A DNA stretch of 64,000 nt from Carboxylicivirga taeanensis (GTDB lineage: Bacteria; Bacteroidota; Bacteroidia; Bacteroidales; Marinilabiliaceae): NCBI RefSeq assembly GCF_051851475.1, contig NZ_JBPUSJ010000004.1, forward strand, positions 372,001 to 436,000, read 5' to 3'. The position numbers and the translations under genes were made by a program. Below, one piece after another: positions 7,789 through 16,333 of this stretch. The notes beneath the pieces were generated by a model, which was not told the DNA's origin, made no database searches, and worked only from the letters and a program-made list of their open reading frames with translations. Positions within the stretch are counted from its first letter, which is position 1. The number at the start of each line of letters is the position of its first letter.

Positions 7789-9906
7789 ATGAATAAAATC
7801 TTTAGTACAATGTTGGCAGCCGTGTTGCTGTTCAGCGGATGTCAAACAAAGACACCAGACAAATCAATGAATCCATTTTTTACAACCTACGACACTCCTT
7901 TTCAAACACCTCCTTTTAGTTTGATAGAAATTGCCCATTACATGCCGGCTTTTGAAAAAGGTATGGATGAGCAGGTAAAGGAAATTCAGGCTATTGTTGA
8001 AAACAGTGAAGCGCCAAATTTTGAGAATACCATATTGGCGTACGATCGTTCGGGAGACCTCCTGCAGCGTGTAAGTACGGTTTTCTTTAATATTCAGGGA
8101 ACAGACCGTAACGATGATATTCAGGAAATAGCTCGTGTAATCACGCCACTTCTTACCAAGCACACCGATAATATTTCTATGAATATGGAGTTATTTAAGC
8201 GTGTGAAAGCTGTGTATGAGCAAGCTGATGCAATGAATTTATCGGCTGCTCAGAAGCGGGTAACTCAAAAGTATTATAACGATTTCGTTAGAAACGGTGC
8301 TGAGCTATCCGCTGAGGATCAGGCACAGCTGAAAAAGTATAATGAAGAATTAGCCAATCTACAGCTGCAATTTAGCGAAAACCAGTTGGCCGAGACCAAT
8401 AAAAACTTTAAGCTCGTTGTCGAAAATGAAGCAGATTTGGCTGGTTTGCCAGATGGAATAAAGTCTGCAGCAGCTGAAACTGCTACCGCCAACGGACTGG
8501 AAGGTAGATGGATGTTTACCCTGCAGAAGCCTAGTTTGATCCCGTTTCTGCAGTATGCCGATAACAGGGATTTGCGTGAGAAAATTTATCGCGGATACTT
8601 CATGCGAGGTAATAATAACGATGAGTTCGATAATAAGGAGATTGCCCGTAAAATGGCAATGATACGCAGTGAGCGTGTGAAACTTCTCGGTTATGAGACG
8701 CATGCGGATTATGCCATTGAGGAGAACATGGCTAAAACACCCGAGAACGTTGATGAGTTTCTGATGGGCTTGTGGGAGCCAGCTTTGAAGGTGGCTAAGC
8801 AAGAGCTTAAAGAAATGCAGCGTATCATTGATCAGGAAGGTGGTAATTTTGAACTGCAATCATGGGATTGGTGGTACTATGCCGAAAAACTAAGAAAGGC
8901 GAAATATGACCTGGATGAGTCGGAGATTGTTCCGTATTTCCAGCTGAGCAATGTTCGTGATGGCATGTTCTGGGTAGCCAACCAGCTATATGGTGTTACT
9001 TTTACAGAAATTAATAACATTGAGGTATATAATCCCGAGGTGGAGGTGTTTGAAGTGAAAGAAGCAAATGGCGACCACATTGGTTTGTTGTACCTTGATT
9101 ATCATCCAAGAGAGAGTAAGCGCCCAGGAGCATGGCAAACCAGTTTCAGAAATGCCATTACAAAAGATGGAAAGCGGGTAGCACCATTGGTATCTTTAGT
9201 TTGTAACTTTACAAAGCCAACTGGCGATAAGCCTGCCCTGTTGACCTTTGATGAAGTGAGCACTCTGTTTCACGAATTTGGCCATGGTTTACATGCCTTG
9301 TTTACTGAGGGAGAGTATGAGCGTACAGCTGGAATGGTTCCGATGGATTATGTGGAATTGCCCTCTCAAATTATGGAGAACTGGGCGGCTGAACCAGCCG
9401 TGCTGAAACATTTTGCACGTCATTATGAGACGGGAGAAGTTATTCCGGATGAGTTGATCCAAAAGATACAGAAGAGCGGTCATTTTAATCAGGGATTTGC
9501 CACAGTTGAGTATTTGGCAGCCTCATTACTTGACTTAAGCTGGCACAGTCTTAAAGCTGGCGAGGTGGTCGATAATTCTTTGGATTTTGAAAAAAATGCG
9601 ATGGATCAAATCGGACTTATTGAAGAAATTATCCCAAGATACCGAACTACTTATTTTAGCCATATTTTCAGTAGTGATTTTTACGCGGCTGGCTACTACG
9701 TTTATATTTGGGCGGCCGTGTTAGACTCGGATGCTTTTGATGCATTCAAGCAGAGTGGAGATATTTTTAATAAGGAACTGGCTCAGAAATTTCGTCAGCA
9801 CTGCCTTTCAGAGTGTGGTAGTGATGAAGGAATGGTTCAATATCAGAAATTTAGAGGACAAGAACCATCTCTACAGCCATTGTTGGAAAAAAGAGGTCTG
9901 AACTAA
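7789..9906 (+). CDS. dcp: M3-family peptidyl-dipeptidase (Dcp-like), lipoprotein
   Basis: This 705-residue zinc metallopeptidase belongs to family M3, which removes dipeptides from C-termini or cleaves short oligopeptides. The start is ATG 7789: an upstream in-frame GTG at 7711 lies inside the dnaA terminator, and starting at 7789 gives a clean lipoprotein signal (LLFSGC, lipobox cysteine about residue 18). The protein is therefore periplasmic or membrane-anchored. The zinc site HEFGH (His495, Glu496, His499) is intact. The distal M3 motif (ERTAGM...DYVELPSQIMENW) follows about 25 residues later. Length and domain order are normal for Bacteroidetes Dcp. A long inverted-repeat terminator follows. 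Confidence 0.93.
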   Translation: MNKIFSTMLAAVLLFSGCQTKTPDKSMNPFFTTYDTPFQTPPFSLIEIAHYMPAFEKGMDEQVKEIQAIVENSEAPNFENTILAYDRSGDLLQRVSTVFFNIQGTDRNDDIQEIARVITPLLTKHTDNISMNMELFKRVKAVYEQADAMNLSAAQKRVTQKYYNDFVRNGAELSAEDQAQLKKYNEELANLQLQFSENQLAETNKNFKLVVENEADLAGLPDGIKSAAAETATANGLEGRWMFTLQKPSLIPFLQYADNRDLREKIYRGYFMRGNNNDEFDNKEIARKMAMIRSERVKLLGYETHADYAIEENMAKTPENVDEFLMGLWEPALKVAKQELKEMQRIIDQEGGNFELQSWDWWYYAEKLRKAKYDLDESEIVPYFQLSNVRDGMFWVANQLYGVTFTEINNIEVYNPEVEVFEVKEANGDHIGLLYLDYHPRESKRPGAWQTSFRNAITKDGKRVAPLVSLVCNFTKPTGDKPALLTFDEVSTLFHEFGHGLHALFTEGEYERTAGMVPMDYVELPSQIMENWAAEPAVLKHFARHYETGEVIPDELIQKIQKSGHFNQGFATVEYLAASLLDLSWHSLKAGEVVDNSLDFEKNAMDQIGLIEEIIPRYRTTYFSHIFSSDFYAAGYYVYIWAAVLDSDAFDAFKQSGDIFNKELAQKFRQHCLSECGSDEGMVQYQKFRGQEPSLQPLLEKRGLN

Positions 9907-9934
9907 TTCCATAGCCTTCAGACTAATTAGTCAT

Positions 9935-9976
9935 AAAAAATCAAGGTCGATGCAGCGCATCGACCTTGATTTTTTT
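9935..9976. terminator. bidirectional terminator between dcp and gpx
   Basis: An uninterrupted 19-bp stem, including flanking A/T runs, surrounds an AGC loop. The convergent dcp and gpx genes can both use it. Confidence 0.85.
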
Positions 9977-9977
9977 A

Positions 9978-10040
9978 GAGAACTATCGGAAAAACAGAAA
10001 GTATGCATCTAAAGTAAATAACTGATACCCGATAGTTCTC
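9978..10040. repeat. 12-base inverted repeat with 39-base spacer
   Basis: GAGAACTATCGG (9978-9989) and its exact complement CCGATAGTTCTC (10029-10040) lie between the terminator and the gpx stop. No gene or T-run explains the arms. Confidence 0.7.
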
Positions 10041-10047
10041 CAAGCTA

Positions 10048-10587
10048 TTAGTTAATGATCCAATCGATTACTTCTTTATCGTCAGGTAAGGTTTTTGGCG
10101 GAATAACTTTCTCTATCTCGCCGTTTCTATTGATAAGGTACTTTTGAAAATTCCATTTTACCTTGCTGTCGCCAAAATTATTGAGAGAGCCGGAGGTGAG
10201 CCACTCATATAAGGGGTGAATGTCATCGCCCTTAACCGATATTTTGCTCATCATTAAAAACGTAACGCCATAGTTTTTTTGGCAGAAACCCTGTATTTCT
10301 TCATTGGAGCCCGGTTCCTGGCTTAAGAAATTGTTCGCTGGAAAGCCAATGATGGTAAAATCTTCACCACCATACATGTCGTATACCTTTTGAAGCTGCT
10401 CGTACTGTGGTGTTAACCCGCATTTGCTGGCCACATTTACCACCATTACTTTTTTCCCCTTTAGTTCGGCAAGCTTAAACGGTTCACCTTCTATGGTAGT
10501 TACTTCGAAGTCATAAAAACTATCCTGTCCAAAAGTAGTCATGTTTAACATCAGGAAGAATGTTAGGAATGCTATTGTAAGCTTCAT
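10048..10587 (-). CDS. glutathione peroxidase family protein, exported
   Basis: This 179-residue thiol peroxidase of the GPx family has a signal peptide (about 1-20, ending TFGQ). It is a cysteine type: the peroxidatic residue Cys56 sits in NVASKCGLT. The other GPx motifs are IGFPANNF (about 100-107) and the catalytic tryptophan/asparagine in WNFQKYL. Such bacterial enzymes usually reduce peroxides with thioredoxin-like donors rather than glutathione; that is family knowledge, not seen here. It is the last gene of a leftward group after the NTF2-like and pcm genes, with a 69-base gap from pcm. A periplasmic role in peroxide defence is likely. Confidence 0.9.
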   Translation of the reverse strand: MKLTIAFLTFFLMLNMTTFGQDSFYDFEVTTIEGEPFKLAELKGKKVMVVNVASKCGLTPQYEQLQKVYDMYGGEDFTIIGFPANNFLSQEPGSNEEIQGFCQKNYGVTFLMMSKISVKGDDIHPLYEWLTSGSLNNFGDSKVKWNFQKYLINRNGEIEKVIPPKTLPDDKEVIDWIIN

Positions 10588-10656
10588 CCAATTACTATTT
10601 AATTATTATACATTTATTTAATTGCTGATCAGTAAACACCGGATCCTCCAATTTGT

Positions 10657-11334
10657 TTATGGATGGGAGCGGGTAAATGGAACAAATCTTACTGCTAGCA
10701 ATTTTTTTGTTTTTAATTGACCGTTCTTCTTCGTGTATAAAACAAGTGTTTGATGGCCGCCAGATTCAACTGGAGCAATTAAGCGGCCGCCCTCTTTAAG
10801 CTGATCAATTAATGGCAAAGGAATGGTTGAAGGAGAAGCTGTCAGTATTATGGCATCATAGGGTTGATGCTCTGCCCAACCGTGGTATCCATCCCCTATT
10901 TTGCAGTGCACGTTGGTGTAGCCAAGTGAATCGAGTACTTGAGCTGCATGCTGACCGAGCGGCGCTATTATTTCAATGGAATAAACTTCATCAACGATTT
11001 CTGCTAAGATAGCGGCCTGATACCCTGAACCTGTTCCTATTTCCAGTACTTTGTCAGTGGTTGAAAGGTTCAGTTGTTCGGTCATGTAGGCCACCACGTA
11101 TGGTTGCGAAATGGTTTGATTGTATCCAATGGGCAAGGGGCGATCCTCATACGCATAGTTCTGGTATTCAAAGGGAACAAATAGATGCCTTGGAACCTCA
11201 TTAAATGCTTCGATAAGAGGTTTATCTGTGATACCTCTGTTAATAATCTGGTTACGCACCATGGAGGTTCTCATTGCATCGTATTCTTGTGCTAATAGAA
11301 TTAATAAAAGCTTTAAGCCAATCGTAGCAAACAT
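10657..11334 (-). CDS. pcm: protein-L-isoaspartate O-methyltransferase, probably exported
   Basis: This 225-residue PCMT methylates L-isoaspartyl residues in damaged proteins using S-adenosylmethionine. The SAM-binding motif VLEIGTGSGYQAA (about 96-108), the substrate-side TISQPYVVAYMTE and the post-motif PLIDQLKEGGRLIAPV are all present. The annotated start adds a hydrophobic leader (LKLLLILLAQ) that looks like a signal peptide. An internal ATG (residue 21, position 11274) would give a cytosolic enzyme starting MRTSMVRNQI. Because many Bacteroidetes homologues also carry such leaders, I keep the longer form. It lies 9 bases after the NTF2-like gene and upstream of gpx, so the three form a likely damage-control unit. 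Confidence 0.9.
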   Translation of the reverse strand: MFATIGLKLLLILLAQEYDAMRTSMVRNQIINRGITDKPLIEAFNEVPRHLFVPFEYQNYAYEDRPLPIGYNQTISQPYVVAYMTEQLNLSTTDKVLEIGTGSGYQAAILAEIVDEVYSIEIIAPLGQHAAQVLDSLGYTNVHCKIGDGYHGWAEHQPYDAIILTASPSTIPLPLIDQLKEGGRLIAPVESGGHQTLVLYTKKNGQLKTKKLLAVRFVPFTRSHP

Positions 11335-11343
11335 GGCTTCTTT

Positions 11344-11787
11344 TTATTCGAGTGGAGCATATGAGTTATCGGGAACTGAAATGTGGCTTTGAACAATCAG
11401 CCACTGGCCATTTCTCTTTTCAAGCACCCCTGTGTGTCTAAAGCCTTCAAGTCTGAATGGCTCGCCTTTGGTTTCGAAACACGTATCTAATAGCTGTGAG
11501 TACCAGGCTACATTTTTATCATTACTAAGCTGTATTCTGGTATCTTTTGCCGAAATCGTATAATCCGGTTTGTTGTGAATGGCATGTGTCATCCATTCAT
11601 AAAAATCGGTCCATCCGTACCAAATTTCATCAATGTCGGTTCCAATATTCATTGTGTGTTCATCCTGTGCAAAACAGTTGCAAAACTCCTGTAGATTGCC
11701 ATTTTCCTGGGAGGTAATGAGGGTGTCGAGTACCGTTTTGATTGGAGTGATTTCGTTTGTTGTAGGTTTTGTGTTAAATGTTTTCAT
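11344..11787 (-). CDS. NTF2-like/SnoaL-type protein of unknown function
   Basis: This 147-residue protein has the cone-fold pattern of the SnoaL/DUF4440 group: an N-terminal helix with a DTLITSQENGNLQEF segment, an aromatic middle (WYGWTDFYEWM), and a C-terminal strand pair ending GQWLIVQSHIS. It has no signal peptide. Family members bind small hydrophobic ligands, and some are enzymes (isomerases, cyclases); no catalytic residues can be assigned here. It leads the unit with pcm (9-base gap) and gpx. The function is unknown. Confidence 0.75.
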   Translation of the reverse strand: MKTFNTKPTTNEITPIKTVLDTLITSQENGNLQEFCNCFAQDEHTMNIGTDIDEIWYGWTDFYEWMTHAIHNKPDYTISAKDTRIQLSNDKNVAWYSQLLDTCFETKGEPFRLEGFRHTGVLEKRNGQWLIVQSHISVPDNSYAPLE

Positions 11788-11893
11788 GGTGCAATGTTTA
11801 TTGGCTAGTTTAACTGCTGGCTAATAAAGTTAGTTAATTGAACAAATGATGTCAACCGGCGCTAAAGTCTGGGAGATTCGAGGTATTTTTATT

Positions 11894-11901
11894 TAAATTT
11901 G
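11894..11901 (+). promoter_or_regulatory. -7 box for truA
   Basis: TTAAATTTG contains TAAATTTG, a TAnnTTTG match, 24 bases before the truA ATG. A -33 box is not clear. Confidence 0.4.
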
Positions 11902-11924
11902 CGCCTGAAATTAAAGGAATCGCT

Positions 11925-12704
11925 ATGTACAGGTACTTTATTGAGATGGCCTATAATGGTAAAGATTTTCATGGCTGGCAGGTTCAGCCCAATGCCATTA
12001 CGGTGCAGGAGGTGCTAAATGATGCTCTTAATAAAGCACTGCGTTGCTCCATAAATGTGGTTGGTTGCGGACGGACGGATACAGGTGTACATGCCTCATA
12101 TTTTGTTGCTCATTTCGACAGTTCTGTTGTAATTGCAGATACCAGCCAACTGGTTTTTAAACTGAATCGTATTGTTGGTAATGCGATTGCCATCTATGCT
12201 GTTACTCCGGTTAGTGCTGATTCTCACAGCCGTTTTCATGCTACGGCCAGAACCTATCATTATTATTTAAAAACCGAAAAAAATCCGTTTTTAACCGATT
12301 TTAGTTATCGGCCTTTTTATAAAGTGAAGCTCGAAGAAATGAATAAAGCCGCTGCTGCGCTATTCGATTATAAAGACTTTACAAGCTTTAGTAAACTGCA
12401 TACCGACACAAAAACAAACAACTGCACCATAATGCATGCCAGGTGGGAGGAATGTGCTGATGGGGCTGTATTTGTTATCAAAGCCGACCGCTTTTTAAGG
12501 AACATGGTAAGGGCTATTGTGGGCACCTTGCTGGAGGTGGGGAAAGGAAAATTGACGGAGGAGCAGTTCAGGGCGGTGATTGAGTGTAAAGATAGAGGAG
12601 CGGCAGGAACTTCCGTTCCTGCTCAGGGCTTATTTCTTGTGGATGTTGATTATCCTGCAGATATTTTTACGTCGACCATTAAAAAGTTGCCGCCGTTTAG
12701 ATAG
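11925..12704 (+). CDS. truA: tRNA pseudouridine(38-40) synthase TruA
   Basis: This 259-residue enzyme converts uridines 38-40 of the tRNA anticodon arm to pseudouridine. The catalytic aspartate is Asp52 in GCGRTDTGVHA. The RTYHYYL and FLRNMVRAIVGTLLEVG motifs of the TruA fold are present, and length and order are normal. It is convergent with aroE: the two 3' ends overlap by 8 bases, so the genes share stop-region sequence and have no separate terminator. Confidence 0.97.
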   Translation: MYRYFIEMAYNGKDFHGWQVQPNAITVQEVLNDALNKALRCSINVVGCGRTDTGVHASYFVAHFDSSVVIADTSQLVFKLNRIVGNAIAIYAVTPVSADSHSRFHATARTYHYYLKTEKNPFLTDFSYRPFYKVKLEEMNKAAAALFDYKDFTSFSKLHTDTKTNNCTIMHARWEECADGAVFVIKADRFLRNMVRAIVGTLLEVGKGKLTEEQFRAVIECKDRGAAGTSVPAQGLFLVDVDYPADIFTSTIKKLPPFR

Positions 12705-13449
12705 TGTCAGTTGAATTCCAAATTTTCCAAGCAGCTTCAGCCTGAAGGTGAAGCATTTCAAGGCCATTTTTTGCTGTTGCTCCCTGGTCGATACCTTTTT
12801 GCATAAATAAAGTTGTGGCCGGGTTATAGGTCAAATCATAAAAAAGGTGTTTGTCCGAAGCAAAGCCGTAGGGTATGTCCGGACACTCATTTACATTGGG
12901 AAACATGCCAAGTGGGGTGCAATTAACCAAAATGGTGTATTCACTCAGGATGGACTCATTAAGCTCGGAGTAGGGCAGATGCTCGTCGCTTTTAGTACGC
13001 GAAACGAACCGGAAATCAATATCCATGCTCCTAAAAGCTTCAGCTATGGCTTTTGCCGCACCCCCTGTTCCCAGAATTAACGCTTTTTTATGATGTGACT
13101 GCAGTAATGGTTTGATTGATTCTTTAAAGCCAATAAGATCGGTGTTGTAACCTTTCAGTTTTGGCTTCTTATTTTCCCAGGTGACTTTTATGGCATTGCA
13201 TGCTCCTGCTTTTTGGGCCGTTTCGTCAATTTCATCCAGGTATTTTAGGACATGCTCTTTATGTGGGATGGTTACGCTGAAGCCAGCAATATAGGCATGA
13301 TGATTTAACACGGCAGGCAGTTCATCTATATTTGCCATCTCAAAATTAAGATATCTGGCATCGATGCCCTCTTTCTCAAATTTCTCAGTAAAATACTTTT
13401 GTGAAAATGACTGTGCTAAAGGATAGCCGATTAAACCAAAGGTTCTCAT
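12697..13449 (-). CDS. aroE: shikimate dehydrogenase
   Basis: This 250-residue enzyme performs the NADPH-dependent reduction of 3-dehydroshikimate to shikimate in aromatic amino acid synthesis. The shikimate-binding stretch near the N-terminus (YPLAQSFS), the catalytic lysine Lys64 in VTIPHKEH, the partner aspartate in GYNTDLIGF (about residue 101) and the glycine-rich NADP loop GTGGAAKA are all visible. It is the last gene of a tight leftward operon (TPR, DUF368, aroE; gaps of 5 and 3 bases). It overlaps the 3' end of truA. Confidence 0.96.
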   Translation of the reverse strand: MRTFGLIGYPLAQSFSQKYFTEKFEKEGIDARYLNFEMANIDELPAVLNHHAYIAGFSVTIPHKEHVLKYLDEIDETAQKAGACNAIKVTWENKKPKLKGYNTDLIGFKESIKPLLQSHHKKALILGTGGAAKAIAEAFRSMDIDFRFVSRTKSDEHLPYSELNESILSEYTILVNCTPLGMFPNVNECPDIPYGFASDKHLFYDLTYNPATTLFMQKGIDQGATAKNGLEMLHLQAEAAWKIWNSTDTI

Positions 13450-13452
13450 GTG

Positions 13453-14364
13453 CTAGTTTTGTTTTTTAGTTGCTAAAAATTCGGTAATTGTTATGCTTGC
13501 TATCCCTAAAATAAAAAAAAGCATAGCAAAATAAAATTCTCCGTTCATTTCTGGCAAATAGTAGGCGAAGTCAACGGTTTTTACCTTATCACCGAATTGC
13601 TTGGTTATTTCATTTTTCCAGGGCCATAAAATACCCAGTGAGCCTGCAATAAACCCTGTTAACAGGGCGATTGTTTGGTTGTGGTATTTCTTTAACAGCC
13701 ACGACAGGAAATGTGAAAACGCTATAAGCCCAACGCCGGCGCCTATAATAACCGGCAGTAAAATATCGATAGAGGCATTATTGATGGCGTCAATCATAAC
13801 TAGCTGGTAGTTACCCAAAAGAATGAGCACAAATGAGCCAGATAAACCAGGCAGTATCATGCTGCAAATAGCAACTACGCCACAGAGCAGGAGATACATA
13901 AATGAATCATCTTGGCTGGCCGGGGTTAATACAGATATCGATATGGCAATGCCAGCACCAATTATCAGACTGACCACAGATGAGACTGACCATTTTTTAA
14001 CTGTTTTCCCCACAAAATAGACCGATGCCATTACTAATCCGAAGAAATAGGCCCAGATGTAAATTGGGTAGTTAACAAACAAAAATTCAAATAAGCGAGC
14101 CAGACTAATTACTGCGACTCCAACACCAGAAAATAGAGCCAGCAGAAAATAAAAATCAACGTGTTGGGCTAGGGCTTTAAACTCACCTTTGAGGAGTAAC
14201 TGAATAGCTTTACCGTTAAAGGACTTAATGGCATTGATTAAACGTTCAAAAATTCCGGTAATCAGAGCGATTGTGCCACCGGAAACTCCCGGAATTACGT
14301 TGGCAGCTCCCATTGCAGCTCCTTTCAGAGCTGTTTTTAAAAAAGAAACTATCGTGTGGTTCAT
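13453..14364 (-). CDS. DUF368 family undecaprenyl-phosphate transporter (PopT-like)
   Basis: This 303-residue polytopic membrane protein has about eight hydrophobic segments. The diagnostic DUF368 motif near the N-terminus (AAMGAANVIPGVSGGT, about 15-30) recurs in weaker form in the second half (MILPGLSGSFVLILLG), as expected for an inverted-repeat transporter. Members named PopT are known to flip undecaprenyl phosphate back to the cytoplasmic face, recycling the lipid carrier for peptidoglycan and other envelope polymers. It lies 5 bases after the TPR gene and 3 bases before aroE, so translation is probably coupled. The function is inferred from family work, not from its neighbours. Confidence 0.85.
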   Translation of the reverse strand: MNHTIVSFLKTALKGAAMGAANVIPGVSGGTIALITGIFERLINAIKSFNGKAIQLLLKGEFKALAQHVDFYFLLALFSGVGVAVISLARLFEFLFVNYPIYIWAYFFGLVMASVYFVGKTVKKWSVSSVVSLIIGAGIAISISVLTPASQDDSFMYLLLCGVVAICSMILPGLSGSFVLILLGNYQLVMIDAINNASIDILLPVIIGAGVGLIAFSHFLSWLLKKYHNQTIALLTGFIAGSLGILWPWKNEITKQFGDKVKTVDFAYYLPEMNGEFYFAMLFFILGIASITITEFLATKKQN

Positions 14365-14369
14365 TGTTT

Positions 14370-15782
14370 TTATTTCTGTTGGTAGTTTTCAATAAGCTGT
14401 TTAACAGCCTCATCAGCTAAAAAGTCAGTATAATCCTCGTTTATATCGCTTATGCCATCCTGGTCTATATCAAGGGCCAGCTTTAACTCTTCGAGAGCTT
14501 TACTTTTGTTGTTCAAATAATGGTAGTGAGCTATGGCTGATAAGTAATGGATGGCAGCAGTGTCCTCATACTGCTTTAAAAGGCCGTTAACATATGTACA
14601 TGTGTCGAACTCATCATCCAATATAATTTTCAGTTTCAAGAGTTCGAGCCAGCCAGTTAGTTCGTGAGGATCGAGATTAAGTCCGTTTTCGAGACTTCGA
14701 GCGGCGTCTTCAGCCTTATCAAGCTCAAATAAGCCGCGAGCATGGGCAAACCAGTAGTCGGCATTTAATGGATTGATAGAAATTGCCTGATCAATAGCCT
14801 GTAAACCCGCTGTAAAGTTTTCCGATTCCATTAGGGTAGTCCCCATGCCATACCAGGCATCAGCTTGCTTGGGCTGGTGTTTTATAACCAATTGGTAAAG
14901 GCGTATGGCTAATTCATAATTGCCCAGTTGCTCCCAGCAGTCGGCCATATACTGATAGGTAAGTACAGCCGGCTCTTGGGTTAAAGTAAGATGTTCGGAA
15001 TAGGCATCCAATGCTTCCTTAAAGTACCCTGATTGCACAAGGCTATTCCCCATGTTAAAATAGGCCTCTTCGTGCTTTGGATTAATGGCAATGGTGTAGT
15101 CGTAGGCTTCTCGTGCCTGACTAAATTGACCTAATTTATTATGTATGATGCCTAGGTTATACCACCCGTTGTCCGAAAAAGGATTGACGTCAAGTAGTTG
15201 TTTATAGGCTGATATGCTTTTTTCGTACTCTAGTACTTTATCCAGAGAGAATGCGTATTCAAAGAGCGCATTTTCGTTGTTGGGGTTCAGCTTAAGCAGC
15301 AACTCCAGGTAATTAATTGATTCGAGGTAGAGTTCGTGTTGGTTCAGGTTGTAACTAATCTCAAGTAGAATATCTTCCTGCTCATCAAACGAAACTTCAA
15401 TGGCTTTAGTAAAATAGTGGATTGCTTTCGCAACTCTGTTCTTTTGGAGCATTATCCAGCCAAGTGTCAGAAAAACATCTGGATTGGTTGTTTCGATAGG
15501 GGCCACGCGATAAAGCAGTTTAAGAGCTTCATCAATTTCTCCGTGCTCTGCAATGAGCATAGCTTTCTTAACCAAAAGACTGGTGGAGTCGGGGTGCTGC
15601 GACAAGCCAACATCTAAAATTTGTTCGGCTTGCTCTATTCGGTTCTTTTCAAAATAGAATTCATAAATGTTTTCAATTTGGTGCACATCAAAATATTCAA
15701 ATTTTTCTGCGCTAATCATTTTCTCAAATCGTTCTATCGCCTGCAATACCTCGTCGTGACTTGCGTGCAAGAAATCCTGCAT
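14370..15782 (-). CDS. cytoplasmic TPR-repeat protein
   Basis: This 470-residue protein consists of about eleven 34-residue TPR helix pairs, with the usual A/G-Y pattern such as GWYNLGIIHNKLGQF and AYFNMGNSLVQSGYF. No signal peptide or membrane segment is visible. TPR arrays are protein-protein scaffolds; no partner can be named. It is the first gene of the TPR-DUF368-aroE operon and sits behind a good promoter (-7 TATTTTTG, -33 TTG). The ATG at 15782 gives a leader of about 15 bases. Related proteins are common in Bacteroidetes and mostly uncharacterised. Confidence 0.85.
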   Translation of the reverse strand: MQDFLHASHDEVLQAIERFEKMISAEKFEYFDVHQIENIYEFYFEKNRIEQAEQILDVGLSQHPDSTSLLVKKAMLIAEHGEIDEALKLLYRVAPIETTNPDVFLTLGWIMLQKNRVAKAIHYFTKAIEVSFDEQEDILLEISYNLNQHELYLESINYLELLLKLNPNNENALFEYAFSLDKVLEYEKSISAYKQLLDVNPFSDNGWYNLGIIHNKLGQFSQAREAYDYTIAINPKHEEAYFNMGNSLVQSGYFKEALDAYSEHLTLTQEPAVLTYQYMADCWEQLGNYELAIRLYQLVIKHQPKQADAWYGMGTTLMESENFTAGLQAIDQAISINPLNADYWFAHARGLFELDKAEDAARSLENGLNLDPHELTGWLELLKLKIILDDEFDTCTYVNGLLKQYEDTAAIHYLSAIAHYHYLNNKSKALEELKLALDIDQDGISDINEDYTDFLADEAVKQLIENYQQK

Positions 15783-15802
15783 AAAATCTTAATTTAATGA
15801 TA

Positions 15803-15832
15803 CAAAAATATCAATTTTATTAGCAACGGCAA
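15803..15832 (-). promoter_or_regulatory. promoter of the TPR-DUF368-aroE operon
   Basis: On the minus strand, TTG (complement of 15830-15832), a 19-base spacer and TATTTTTG (complement of 15803-15810) match the Bacteroidetes -33/-7 consensus and spacing. Confidence 0.65.
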
Positions 15833-15914
15833 TGAAGCCCGGCAATTGTTATCAACAGTGTTACTCACAGAATAAAAATGTGGCCTAATGAGCCTGGTTA
15901 AAGGATGGTGCAAA

Positions 15915-15958
15915 AGAAAAAAAAGAGGCTGAACTCTTTGGGTCGGGTTACAGCCTCT
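15915..15958 (-). terminator. leftward terminator
   Basis: The stem AGAGGCTG / CAGCCTCT (15924-15931 with 15951-15958) is followed on the minus strand by a run of T. It ends transcription coming from 16334 and beyond, or from a small gene at 15996-16241. Confidence 0.65.
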
Positions 15959-15995
15959 GTACCTGAAGAGAAATTGCACCTTTATCGCCAAAACA

Positions 15996-16241
15996 CTAGA
16001 AACCGTGTTGGTGAATATCCTTCAGGCGATCGCCTGGATTTTTAATGAAGAAAATAATGAGGTAAGCCTCATTATTATGGGGTATTAAAGAAATCGCCAT
16101 TTTCTTTTGTGAGTGCTTGAATTCTTCATTATCCAGGCTTGTAGAATTAGGTTTGGTTGTAGCGCTATTTGCATTACAATCAATTGTCGTTACAATTAGT
16201 GGCTGTTTTTCAACTAGTGTGCCAATATTTGTAACGAGCAA
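15996..16241 (-). CDS. doubtful small ORF, 81 residues
   Basis: This open frame lies between the EamA gene and a leftward terminator. It would start at TTG with no clear ribosome site and encodes no recognisable domain. Supporting a real product is only its position before a terminator. Against it are the weak start, a 14-base palindrome (16023-16036) and a 10-bp hairpin (16053-16076) inside it, which suggest the stretch may act as structured RNA instead. Confidence 0.25.
   Translation of the reverse strand: MLVTNIGTLVEKQPLIVTTIDCNANSATTKPNSTSLDNEEFKHSQKKMAISLIPHNNEAYLIIFFIKNPGDRLKDIHQHGF
16023..16076. repeat. palindrome plus hairpin in the 15.8-16.3 kb gap
   Basis: CAGGCGATCGCCTG (16023-16036) is a perfect 14-base palindrome. 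AATAATGAGG/CCTCATTATT (16053-16062 with 16067-16076) forms a perfect 10-bp stem with a four-base loop. Neither has a T-run. Confidence 0.6.
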
Positions 16242-16333
16242 TTATTTAGGTGTTTAGTTCCTTTATTATTAGCTGAGGTGTTACAGTAGGAATGTTCGGT
16301 TTTGTGACGGTAACTGTTCGAAAACGAACAGCC

